A stretch of DNA of 64,000 nucleotides from Streptomyces sp. AJS327 (GTDB taxonomy: Bacteria > Actinomycetota > Actinomycetes > Streptomycetales > Streptomycetaceae), in contig NZ_SKBR01000001.1 of assembly GCF_013450295.1 (NCBI RefSeq), positions 2,295,001-2,359,000 on the forward strand, given 5' to 3'. Under the pieces are notes generated by a model. The model did no database searches, was not told the DNA's origin, and saw only the letters and a program-made list of their open reading frames with translations. Within the stretch, counting starts at the first letter, position 1, and each line of letters begins with the position of its first letter. Both the position numbers and the translations under genes were made by a program. Below are positions 41,249-49,191 of this stretch, in pieces.

Positions 41249-41271
41249 CTGTCAGCGGCTGCCGGTAGGTT
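41249..41271 (+). promoter_or_regulatory. DNA-damage (RecA-independent, PafBC-type) promoter of ung
   Basis: CTGTCAGCG (41249-41257), 8 nt, TAGGTT (41266-41271). This follows the actinobacterial consensus tTGTCRGTG-N8-TAnnnT with two mismatches in the upstream block and a perfect -10. Transcription would start near 41278, 66 nt before the ung GTG. Confidence 0.65.
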
Positions 41272-41343
41272 CTGGGGCAGTTGGGGAGGCCGCCCGGCGG
41301 GAAGCCGGAACGGCCCCGAGAGCGTACGGCGGAGGGAACCCGA

Positions 41344-42021
41344 GTGGACGGCATGCTGCCCGCATCGTGGCAGGAGGCGCTGGGCGACGAGACCGAGCAG
41401 CCCTACTTCAAGGAGCTGGCGGACTTCGTCGAGGAGGAACGGCGGAACGGACCCGTCTACCCGCCCCGCGAGGAGGTCTTCGCCGCGCTGGACGCCACCC
41501 CGTACGACCGGGTCAAGGTGCTGGTGCTCGGCCAGGACCCGTACCACGGCGAGGGCCAGGGACACGGCCTGTGCTTCTCCGTGCGGCCGGGCGTCAGGAC
41601 GCCCCCCTCGCTCCGCAACATCTTCCGGGAGCTGCGTGACGACCTCGGCCACCCCGTGCCGGACAACGGGTACCTGATGCCCTGGGCCCGGCAGGGCGTA
41701 CTGCTGCTCAACGCGGTGCTGACGGTGCGCGCGGGCCAGGCCAACTCCCATCAGGGCGTCGGCTGGGAGAAGTTCACCGACGCCGTCATCACGGCGGTGA
41801 ACGCGCGCGAGGAGCCCGTGGTGTTCGTGCTGTGGGGCAACTACGCCAAGAAGAAGAAGCGACTGATCGACACGGCGCGGCACACCGTGGTGGAGGGCGC
41901 CCACCCCTCCCCGCTGTCGGCCAGGCGCTTCCTCGGCTCGCGGCCGTTCTCCCAGATCGACGCCGCGCTCGCCGAGTACGGGCACGAGCCCGTCGACTGG
42001 CGCCTCCCCGACCTCGGCTGA
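41344..42021 (+). CDS. ung: Uracil-DNA glycosylase
   Basis: A family-1 UDG of 225 aa. The water-activating motif GQDPYHG places the catalytic Asp at D65, and HPSPLS supplies the catalytic His at H187. It removes uracil from DNA as the first step of base-excision repair. The GTG start follows GGAGGGA. A PafBC-type promoter upstream suggests damage induction. A hairpin follows the stop. Confidence 0.95.
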   Translation: MDGMLPASWQEALGDETEQPYFKELADFVEEERRNGPVYPPREEVFAALDATPYDRVKVLVLGQDPYHGEGQGHGLCFSVRPGVRTPPSLRNIFRELRDDLGHPVPDNGYLMPWARQGVLLLNAVLTVRAGQANSHQGVGWEKFTDAVITAVNAREEPVVFVLWGNYAKKKKRLIDTARHTVVEGAHPSPLSARRFLGSRPFSQIDAALAEYGHEPVDWRLPDLG

Positions 42022-42030
42022 GCCCCGCGG

Positions 42031-42075
42031 CCGGGGTGACGCCGCGGTCCCCGCGACTCGCGCGCGTCACCCCGG
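42031..42075 (+). terminator. Hairpin after ung
   Basis: CCGGGGTGACG (42031-42041) and its exact complement CGTCACCCCGG (42065-42075) form an 11-bp stem shortly after the ung stop. Confidence 0.55.
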
Positions 42076-42150
42076 TGTCGCGGCGGCCAGCGGGCAGCCT
42101 GGGGCAACGCGCCGGAGGCCCGGCGCGGCACCGGCGGCGAAGGAGGGACC

Positions 42151-42684
42151 GTGGCGGAGCCACCCCGGGAGGCGTCCCACGACGCGACGATGGTCCGGAT
42201 CGGCCAGGCGGTCATGCTGCACCGGGCGGGCGACCGCGAGGAGGCCCGCAACCGCCTCGTCCAGCTGTGGCGGGAGACCGGGAGCGGCGCGCTCCTGCAC
42301 CGCTGCACGATCGCGCACTACCTGGCCGGAACCCAGGACGACCCACGGGCCGAGCTGGAGTGGGACCGGCGGGCGCTGGCCGCCGCCGAGGCCCTGAGCG
42401 CCGAACGCGCCGCCCAGGGCGGCCGGGCCGGGGAACTCCGCACCCTGTACCCCTCGCTCCACCTGCGCCTCGCCGCCGACCACTGGGCGCTCGGTGAGGT
42501 GACCGCCGCCCACCGGGAGCTGGCGCGGGCCCGCGCGCTCCTCGGCGGCCTCCCGCACGACGCCTACGGCACCGGCGTCCGGGCCGCCGTGCTGCGGCTG
42601 GCGGAACGCCTCGGCCCGGTGGGGGAGGGGCCCGCGCCGGGGCCACCTCCGGGCCCGCCCCCGCAGGGCGGCCGGAGCGGATAG
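42151..42684 (+). CDS. Hypothetical helical-repeat protein
   Basis: A protein of 177 aa, all alpha. Two helix pairs resembling tetratricopeptide repeats (MVRIGQAVMLHRAGDREEAR, and SLHLRLAADHWALGEVTAAH with HRELARARALLGGL) and a Pro-rich tail. I do not recognise a family. It lacks a signal peptide, so it is cytoplasmic. GAAGGAGGG precedes the GTG start. An 11-C run (42707-42717) lies 23 nt after its stop. Confidence 0.7.
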   Translation: MAEPPREASHDATMVRIGQAVMLHRAGDREEARNRLVQLWRETGSGALLHRCTIAHYLAGTQDDPRAELEWDRRALAAAEALSAERAAQGGRAGELRTLYPSLHLRLAADHWALGEVTAAHRELARARALLGGLPHDAYGTGVRAAVLRLAERLGPVGEGPAPGPPPGPPPQGGRSG

Positions 42685-42830
42685 CGAGCCGCCTTCCCGG
42701 GCGGCACCCCCCCCCCCCGCGTCCCGCCCGTTCCCCCTCCGCGTTCCCGCGTGGGTGTCCCGTCTCGTCCCGCGCGCACCCCGCTTCGCGTGCCGCGTGC
42801 CGTGGGCTGTGCTGGGGCGCGGGTGGGGGC

Positions 42831-44381
42831 TCAGCGGGGCGCGGGCGTGGACACCGTCGGTCCGGGCGGGCCGGTGTCCGGGGTGCGGGCGCTCCGGCCA
42901 CGCCGTGCCCGGAGCGCCCGCACCCCCTCCAGGGCGCAGAACCCGGCGACCGCGAGCAGCGCGAGTCCCGGCACCCAGTCCCCGTACCGGACGTAGGGCG
43001 TGGTGCCGGAGGCGAGCGGGACCTCGCGCACCAGTGTCCCGCGCTGGTCGGTGCCGAGCCGCCCCAGCGACTCACCCCCCGGTCCGTACACCGCGCTCTG
43101 CCCGGTGAGCGTCGCGTGCACCATCGGACGGCCGGTCTCGGCGGCCCGCAGCGCGCCCAGCGACGCGTGCTGCTCGGGCGCCCAGCTCCCCTGGAAGCTG
43201 GAGGTGGACGACTGCGCGACCAGCAGCCGGGCGCCGTCCCGGGTGAGCCGGGCACTCATGTCGGGGAAGGCGCTCTCGAAACAGATCAGCGGCCCGAAGA
43301 CGACTCCGTCGCTTCGCATCAGCACCGGGCCGGTGCCCCGCCGCCGGTCCTCTCCGGCCGCCTTTCCCACGGAGGTGGCCCAGCCCAGCAGCGACCGGGC
43401 CGGTATGTACTCCCCGAAGGGGACCAGCCGCGTCTTGTCGTAGCGCTCGCGGGCCAGTCCCCCCGGCCGCGCCAGGACCGAGGTCTTGTAGATGCCGGGG
43501 CCGCCCACCCGCCGCGCGTCGACGTTCACCAGCACCCCGGCCCCGACCTCCGAGGAGAGCGCGGTGAGCCGGGCCCGGTCCGCCGGGCGGCCGCCGAGGT
43601 CCACGCCGACGCTGCTCTCCCCCCACACCACCAGGTCGGGCTGGCGGCCCGCCAGCTCCCGGGTCAGCCGCTCACTCTCCCGGAAGCGCGCGCTGGGCGC
43701 CTTCGAGAGTCCGGGCTGGACCACCGCGACCCGCGCCGTGCCCGCCGGTTCGGGGTCCGGCGCGCCCACCCAGACCGCGCCGGTGAGGAGCGAGAGTGCC
43801 AGCAGCACCCCGGTCGCCGGGAGCCGGGCGCCCGCCACCGTCAGCAGCGCGGTCACGCCGGTGTTGACGGCCACCACCGCCACGCTCACCAGCCAGACCC
43901 CGCCCAGCGAGGCGGCGCGCAGCGCCGGTTCGACCTGCCACTGGCTCGCGCCGAGCAGGCCCCAGGGGCCACCCAGGTACTCCCAGGAGCGGACCAGTTC
44001 GATCAGCAGCCATCCCGCGGGGATCAGTCCGGCTGCCGCCAGCAGCCGGCCGGTCCCCGGGCGGCCGCCCAGCAGCCGCCGGACCAGCACCCCCCAGGGC
44101 GCCCAGAGGGCGCCCATCAGCGGGGCCAGCAGCAGGAGGAAGACGTGGAGGCTCGGCAGCAGCCAGTGGTGGACGGCGAGGATGAGGCCGGTGCCGCCCA
44201 GCCATCCCGTCAGGGCCGCCTCCCGGGGGCCGCGCGCGGTGCGGAGGAGGAACAGCCAGGGGACGAGGGCCACCCAGGCGAGCCACCAGAGGCCGGGTTC
44301 CGGGAAGGCGAGGGCGGGGAGCGCTCCCGCCGGGAGCGCGAGCGCGCCCCGGCGCCCTGTCGGCCAGGAGGCCGTCGCCAT
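42831..44381 (-). CDS. lnt: Apolipoprotein N-acyltransferase
   Basis: A protein of 516 aa with about six membrane helices in the first 200 residues, a nitrilase-like extracytoplasmic domain, and a final helix. The catalytic triad is visible as E255 (WGESS), K316 (YDKTRLVPFGEY) and C367 (ICFES). It adds the third acyl chain to lipoproteins; Streptomyces carry such enzymes although they are monoderm. It may act on the lipoprotein encoded at 39646 among others. The ATG has AGGGAG-like bases upstream. The C-terminal tail is Pro-rich. Confidence 0.92.
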   Translation of the reverse strand: MATASWPTGRRGALALPAGALPALAFPEPGLWWLAWVALVPWLFLLRTARGPREAALTGWLGGTGLILAVHHWLLPSLHVFLLLLAPLMGALWAPWGVLVRRLLGGRPGTGRLLAAAGLIPAGWLLIELVRSWEYLGGPWGLLGASQWQVEPALRAASLGGVWLVSVAVVAVNTGVTALLTVAGARLPATGVLLALSLLTGAVWVGAPDPEPAGTARVAVVQPGLSKAPSARFRESERLTRELAGRQPDLVVWGESSVGVDLGGRPADRARLTALSSEVGAGVLVNVDARRVGGPGIYKTSVLARPGGLARERYDKTRLVPFGEYIPARSLLGWATSVGKAAGEDRRRGTGPVLMRSDGVVFGPLICFESAFPDMSARLTRDGARLLVAQSSTSSFQGSWAPEQHASLGALRAAETGRPMVHATLTGQSAVYGPGGESLGRLGTDQRGTLVREVPLASGTTPYVRYGDWVPGLALLAVAGFCALEGVRALRARRGRSARTPDTGPPGPTVSTPAPR

Positions 44382-44638
44382 GAGCCGTCTCCCTCGTCCG
44401 TCCCCGCCGGATGGGGCCGCCGGTGCGGCGGCAGGTCACCAGTGTGCGGGAGCGCGCCGTCCCCGGCGAGGGCGCCAGCGGGGACGGGAGGTGCGGTGGA
44501 CGGGGGCACGAGACGTCCGGGACCGGAGGGCAGCCGCCGGGGACCCCGGGCCCCGGGGGACGGGTCCGGACGGGCAGCCGGGGGCGGACGCGGTGGACGG
44601 CCCTGGGGCGCTGGCGTGGCCCCGGGCCGGGCCGCCGG

Positions 44639-46045
44639 TCACTTCTTCTGCGCGATCCACCACTCGTGGTTGTTGACGCTCTCCTTCTTGCAGGGGTAAA
44701 TCAGCAGCTTGCGGTCCTGGTTGTCCCGCGTCTGGGAGTCCAGGCACTGGTGGTTGCTGGCGAAGTTCCGGATCCAGTAGCTGGTCTGGCCGCGCTTCTC
44801 CAGCCACCACAGCTGGTTGTCGTCCGTCCCCCCGCGGCAGTCGTACTGGGTGACCGGCGCGGCGATCCCGGCGGGGCCCTTGTCGGGCAGGTCCAGGCAC
44901 AGGTTGGTCTTGACGTTCCGGATGACGAACAGGGGGGAGTTGCGGGGGCCGCCGTTCTTGTGCTTGACGTCCAGGTTCCACAGCTGCTTGTCCGGCGCCT
45001 GCTGACCGTCGCACTGGGTGTGGATGACCGGCGCGTCCTTCTGGCCCTCGGGGTTGGGGATGTCGACGCAGGTCTCGTTGGTCACGTTCCGGATGAGCAC
45101 CCGGTCGGGCCCCGGCAGCCCGTCGCCCTTCTTCTCGTCGCCGCCCCCGCCTCCGCCGCCGTTCTGCGGTGGTGGCTTCGGCTTCTGCTTCTCCTCCTCC
45201 GGTTCCTTCTCCTCGTCCTTCTCCGTCTTCTCCGGCTCCGGGGAGTCCTTCTCCTCGGGGAGCTTCGTCGCGGCGGCGTTCTCCGAACCGCTGGTCGCCC
45301 GGGTGTTCACGGCGGGTTTGTAGGAGAACCAGAGAATGACCCCGGTGACGAGCAGGGCGACCGTGAGGCCCAGCACCGTCATCAGCCATGGCGGCAGCAC
45401 GCTGCGCTGGACGTACACGCCCTCGGTCGACACCGGTTCGCCGCCGGAGCGGCGCAGCGCCAGGGTGTAGGGGCGCTGCTGTTTCTGCCCGGCCCAGGTG
45501 ATCTGCCGTGGTTTGAGCGTGGTGTCGACGAAGGCCGCGCGCCCCGGCTCGATCTGCACGTTGGCGGGGGCGATCTCGTAGGACAGCTCGTCGCTCTGGT
45601 CGCTGCCCGAGATCGAGGCGGTGAGTTTGGTGTTGCCGAGGTTGTCTACCGCCAGCTTGGGCCGTCCCCGGAACCTGCCCTTGACGGTGTGCGGGACCAG
45701 CTCGGTGCGGACCTCGGTGAACGGCGTGATGGTGAGGTTGCCCTCGACGACGGTCGTGGCCTCCGGCTGCTCGGTGGGCACCACGTGCACGCCGAAGGGG
45801 TTGGGCCCCGCCGTGGCGTCCGGGGTGCGCGGCGGCGCGAAGGTCAGCCGCACGGTCTCCGTCGTCCCCGGGTACAGCCGGACGCTGGGGGGATCGACGG
45901 TCACGTACGGTGCGATGTCCCCGACCGGGAGGAGCCGGTACTCGTCGACGACGTCGCCGGTGTTGCGCAGCCGTAGCCGCACGGTCGTTTCGCCGCCGGG
46001 GTCCACCGTCGTGGACGCGGGTTCGAGGGAGGTCCAGATGCTCAC
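44639..46045 (-). CDS. Membrane protein with Ig-like domains and ricin-type lectin domain, eCIS-associated
   Basis: A protein of 468 aa. The N-terminal about 230 residues form two beta-sandwich domains (SIWTSLEPASTTVDPGGETT, VRLTFAPPRTPD). One membrane helix follows (LPPWLMTVLGLTVALLVTGV), then a Glu/Lys/Pro-rich linker with a Gly run, and a ricin-type beta-trefoil with QLWNLD, QLWWLE and EWWIAQ repeats. The lectin part is probably outside the cell, binding glycans, with the N-terminus inside. It diverges from the sheath gene, as in other Streptomyces clusters of this type. The GTG start at 46045 lies 7 nt after a TAGCGT -10, so it is leaderless. Confidence 0.8.
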   Translation of the reverse strand: MSIWTSLEPASTTVDPGGETTVRLRLRNTGDVVDEYRLLPVGDIAPYVTVDPPSVRLYPGTTETVRLTFAPPRTPDATAGPNPFGVHVVPTEQPEATTVVEGNLTITPFTEVRTELVPHTVKGRFRGRPKLAVDNLGNTKLTASISGSDQSDELSYEIAPANVQIEPGRAAFVDTTLKPRQITWAGQKQQRPYTLALRRSGGEPVSTEGVYVQRSVLPPWLMTVLGLTVALLVTGVILWFSYKPAVNTRATSGSENAAATKLPEEKDSPEPEKTEKDEEKEPEEEKQKPKPPPQNGGGGGGGDEKKGDGLPGPDRVLIRNVTNETCVDIPNPEGQKDAPVIHTQCDGQQAPDKQLWNLDVKHKNGGPRNSPLFVIRNVKTNLCLDLPDKGPAGIAAPVTQYDCRGGTDDNQLWWLEKRGQTSYWIRNFASNHQCLDSQTRDNQDRKLLIYPCKKESVNNHEWWIAQKK

Positions 46046-46052
46046 CCGCACC

Positions 46053-46080
46053 ACGCTAGGCGCGGCGGCCGGGCCGGTCA
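46053..46080 (-). promoter_or_regulatory. Promoter of the lectin-domain gene
   Basis: On the minus strand, TGACCG (46080-46075), 16 nt, TAGCGT (46058-46053), then 7 nt to GTG 46045. Fits a leaderless transcript. Confidence 0.65.
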
Positions 46081-46091
46081 GGAGGCTGCGG

Positions 46092-46127
46092 GGCAGAGCT
46101 GCCGCCCGAGGGGCAGACGTGCTGCCC
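46092..46127 (-). repeat. Paired inverted repeats upstream of the lectin-gene promoter
   Basis: GGCAG-AG-CTGCC (46092-46103) and GGGCAG-ACGTG-CTGCCC (46111-46127) are two related palindromes about 21.5 bp apart centre to centre, two helical turns. Relative to the predicted start at 46045 they sit near -52 and -74, where an activator would bind. They lie between divergent genes and might also influence the sheath promoter. Confidence 0.5.
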
Positions 46128-46420
46128 GAACACCCGTGACCGCCTGCCCCGTTGGGCGCGTGACCGCGCGGGGCCCGCCCGCACGGCCCGGATCGTCGTC
46201 GCGGAGGGCTCCGCGCGGGCCCCGCGATCCGGTCCGGGCACGATACCCGCCGGTCCGGGCGGAAGGCGGGCACGGAGCGGGCGGTACGGGCACGTGAGCG
46301 GCTTGCCCTCCTGGGCAGTGAGGGTGCCCCGAGGTAGGTACCGGCGGCCGTTCTCCCGTTCGGGGGCCGGCGGAAGGCTGGGACCTGGCCTTTCATTCCG
46401 CACCGCGAGGAGAGCACAGC

Positions 46421-48010
46421 ATGCCGTCGTACCTGTCGCCGGGCGTCTACGTGGAGGAGGTGGCCGGCGGCTCACGCCCGATCGAGGGGGTGGGCACCTC
46501 GGTGGCGGCCTTCGTGGGGCTCGCCCCGAGCGGGCCGCTGAACACCCCCACGCTGGTCACCAACTGGACCCAGTACGTCGCGGAGTTCGGTGAGTTCACG
46601 GACGGCTACTACCTCGCGCACTCGGTGTACGGCTTCTTCAACAACGGCGGCACGGCGGCGTACGTGGTGCGCGTCGGCGGATCGCCGGACGAGGCCGCCC
46701 GGGGCGCGAGCCAGGCGACGGCGGTCGCCGCGGGCTCCGGCGCCGCCGCGCTGCCGCCCGGGGAGGAGCGGCCGCTCGGCACGTTCAAGGTGGCCGCCCT
46801 CGCGCCGGGCAGCGCCGCCGAGGGGCTGAGCGTGGAGGTGACGGACGCCGAGGGCGAGGGCGCGGCGGAGCGCTTCCGGCTTCTGGTGAAGGACGGTTCG
46901 CGGGTCGCGGAGACCTTCGACGTGACCGCCAGCAAGAAGGGCGGCCGCTCCTACGTCGTCACCCAGGTCAAGGAGCGCTCGAAGCTCATCACCGTCACCG
47001 AGGGTGCCCCGGCGGGACAGTTGGCCCGCCCGGAGAACCAGACGGTCGCGCTGCCCGCGCCGCCGCCCGCCCCCGCCGCGGAGAGCGCGGGCAGCGCCCA
47101 CCCCGGTCCCGCCGAGTACCTGGGGGACTCCGCGGACCGCACCGGCTTCGGTGGCCTGGAGGCGGTCGACGAGATCTCGATGGTGTGCGTGCCCGACCTG
47201 ATGGCCGCCTACCAGCGGGGCGCGATCGACCTGGAGGCGGTCAAGGCCGTACAGCTCGGCATGATCGCGCACTGTGAGCTGATGGGCGACCGCGTGGCGG
47301 TCATCGATCCGCCGCCCGGCCTCAACGCCCGGGGCGTGCGCGTCTGGCGGCAGGAGACGGCGGGCTACGACTCCAAGTACGCGGCGCTGTACTACCCGTG
47401 GGTCAAGGTCTTCGACCCGGCCACCGGGCAGTCCCGGATGGTGCCGCCGAGCGGTCACGTCGCGGGCATCTGGGCGCGCAACGACTCGGAGCGCGGCGTG
47501 CACAAGGCCCCCGCCAACGAGGTCGTGCGCGGCGCCGTCGACCTGGAGACCCAGATCACCCGGGGCGAGCAGGACCTGCTCAACCCGATCGGGGTGAACT
47601 GCGTCCGCGCCTTCCCGGGCCGCGGTATCCGGGTGTGGGGCGCGCGGACCCTCTCCTCCGACCCGGCCTGGCGTTACCTCAACATCCGGCGCTACTTCAA
47701 CTACCTGGAGGAGTCGATCCTGATCGGCACCCAGTGGGTGGTCTTCGAGCCGAACGACCACGCGCTGTGGGCCCGGATCCGGCGCAACATCTCCGCCTTC
47801 CTGGTCACCGAGTGGCGCGGGGGCGCCCTCTTCGGCGCCAAGCCCGAGGAGGCGTTCTACGTCAAGTGTGACGACGAGACCAACCCGCAGGAGTCCGTCG
47901 ACCTGGGCCGGGTCATCTGCGAGATCGGCATCGCGCCCGTCAAGCCCGCCGAGTTCGTCATCTTCCGGCTGGCCCAGTTCTCCAGCGGCAGCGGCGAGTT
48001 GGAGGAGTGA
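46421..48010 (+). CDS. Contractile injection system sheath protein
   Basis: A protein of 529 aa of the phage tail-sheath family. N-terminus SYLSPGVYVEEVAGGSRPIE and the conserved C-terminal block (RRYFNYLEESILIGTQWVVF, then VCEIGIAPVKPAEFVIF-like end) are typical. A variable insert at about 130-215 separates them. Sheath subunits wrap the tube and contract to drive it out. It opens an operon running to 60133. GAGGAGAG precedes the ATG. A paralogous second sheath gene, as in the Afp system, is not seen here. Confidence 0.93.
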   Translation: MPSYLSPGVYVEEVAGGSRPIEGVGTSVAAFVGLAPSGPLNTPTLVTNWTQYVAEFGEFTDGYYLAHSVYGFFNNGGTAAYVVRVGGSPDEAARGASQATAVAAGSGAAALPPGEERPLGTFKVAALAPGSAAEGLSVEVTDAEGEGAAERFRLLVKDGSRVAETFDVTASKKGGRSYVVTQVKERSKLITVTEGAPAGQLARPENQTVALPAPPPAPAAESAGSAHPGPAEYLGDSADRTGFGGLEAVDEISMVCVPDLMAAYQRGAIDLEAVKAVQLGMIAHCELMGDRVAVIDPPPGLNARGVRVWRQETAGYDSKYAALYYPWVKVFDPATGQSRMVPPSGHVAGIWARNDSERGVHKAPANEVVRGAVDLETQITRGEQDLLNPIGVNCVRAFPGRGIRVWGARTLSSDPAWRYLNIRRYFNYLEESILIGTQWVVFEPNDHALWARIRRNISAFLVTEWRGGALFGAKPEEAFYVKCDDETNPQESVDLGRVICEIGIAPVKPAEFVIFRLAQFSSGSGELEE

Positions 48011-48107
48011 CCGCCCGCGCCTCCGGGCGCGCTCCCTCCCGTAACCGGACCAGCCGGTACAGCCGGATCAGTCGGATCAGCCCTCAGACAAGGACGGACA
48101 GCGGACC

Positions 48108-48551
48108 GTGAGTCTCCAGCCGGGTGACGCGCTCACCTCACACAACTTCGGCCTCCAGATCGACGGCGTCATGGTCGAGTACCTCCAGGAGGTCAGCGGC
48201 CTGAGCATGGAACAGGACGTCATCGAGTACCAGCAGGTCTCCGCGCAGGGCAAGCCGGTGACGAAGAAGATGCCGGGCGTGAAGAAGGCCGGCACCTGCA
48301 CGGTGGTGCGGGGCATGACGCAGTCCGCGGCCTTCAACCAGTGGATCAGTGAGTCGGTCTCCGGCTCCATGTCCACGGCGCGGAAGAACGCCACGATCAT
48401 GGTGATGGACTACGAGAACAACCCGGTCAAGCGCTACAACATGCGCAACGCCTGGTGCAGCAAGATCGACACCAGCACCGTGAAGGCCGGAGAGGCCGCG
48501 GCGCTCACCGAGACGGTGACCATCACCTTCGAAGAACTGGTCATCGAGTAA
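48108..48551 (+). CDS. Contractile injection system tube protein (first)
   Basis: A protein of 147 aa of the T4 gp19/Hcp-like tube family: FGLQIDGVMVEYLQEVSGLS at the N-terminus, KKAGTCTVVRGMTQS in the middle, and a beta-rich end ETVTITFEELVIE. Rings of this protein form the inner tube. It lies 97 nt after the sheath gene. The GTG start has GGACAG-like bases upstream; its stop overlaps the next ATG by one base. Confidence 0.92.
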   Translation: MSLQPGDALTSHNFGLQIDGVMVEYLQEVSGLSMEQDVIEYQQVSAQGKPVTKKMPGVKKAGTCTVVRGMTQSAAFNQWISESVSGSMSTARKNATIMVMDYENNPVKRYNMRNAWCSKIDTSTVKAGEAAALTETVTITFEELVIE

Positions 48552-49036
48552 TGCGGCGCACGGCTTCCCGGCCGCCCACGGAGGCGGCGCCCGAAACCGA
48601 ACCGGAGCCCGCCGCGCCGGTGGCCCCGGCACCGGCCGCGGCCCCGCCGCCGGTCCAACAGCCGCAGCTCAGCACGGAGTTCGCCTTCGAGCTGCCGCGC
48701 GGCTACGTGGACGAGTCGGGCACCGTGCACCGCGAGGGAGTGATGCGGCTGGCCACCGCGCGCGACGAGCTGGTCCCCCTGCGGGACCTGCGCGTCCAGG
48801 AGAACCCGGCCTACCTGTCGGTGGTGCTGCTGGGCCGGGTCATCACCCGGCTCGGCACGCTGCCCCAGGTGCACGACGGCGTCGTGGAGAACATGTTCGC
48901 CTCCGACCTCGCCTTCCTCCAGGACTTCTACCGCCAGGTCAACGCCGAGGGCCACACCCGGGCCGAGGTCTCCTGCCCGCACTGCGAGCAGCCGTTCGAG
49001 GTCGAACTCGGCGGGAGCCGCCTGGGGGAATCGTGA
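48551..49036 (+). CDS. eCIS tail-assembly-like protein with a CxxC motif
   Basis: A protein of 161 aa. A Pro/Ala-rich head of about 40 residues precedes a domain with STEFAFELPRGYVDESGTVH, LVPLRDLRVQENPAYLSVVL and LQDFYRQVNAEG, ending in CPHCEQPFEVEL. Proteins of this type follow the tube gene in phage-like systems and are thought to act as assembly chaperones; zinc binding by a lone CxxC would need dimerisation. Its ATG overlaps the tube stop and its stop overlaps the next GTG. Confidence 0.75.
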   Translation: MRRTASRPPTEAAPETEPEPAAPVAPAPAAAPPPVQQPQLSTEFAFELPRGYVDESGTVHREGVMRLATARDELVPLRDLRVQENPAYLSVVLLGRVITRLGTLPQVHDGVVENMFASDLAFLQDFYRQVNAEGHTRAEVSCPHCEQPFEVELGGSRLGES

Positions 49037-49191
49037 CGTACGCGGTCGACCGGATCCACGAGGAGGTCGCGTACGTCGCCTACCACTTCCACTGGAGCCT
49101 GGAGGAGATCCTGGACCTCGAACACCGCGAGCGCCGCCAGTACGTCGAGCGGATCGCCGACCTGGTGACGCGCGCGGGGGCGGAGCGCTGA
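49033..49191 (+). CDS. DUF6760 small protein
   Basis: A protein of 52 aa, too short for most gene callers. It is read as VTYAVDRIHEEVAYVAYHFH at the N-terminus, then WSLEEILDLEHRERRQYVER, matching the DUF6760 family seen in contractile injection gene clusters. Helical, Glu- and Arg-rich, with conserved Trp and His residues. GTG 49033 overlaps the upstream stop by 4 nt and the stop overlaps the next ATG by one. The role is unknown; it may be a tail-length or assembly chaperone (inference). Confidence 0.82.
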   Translation: MTYAVDRIHEEVAYVAYHFHWSLEEILDLEHRERRQYVERIADLVTRAGAER

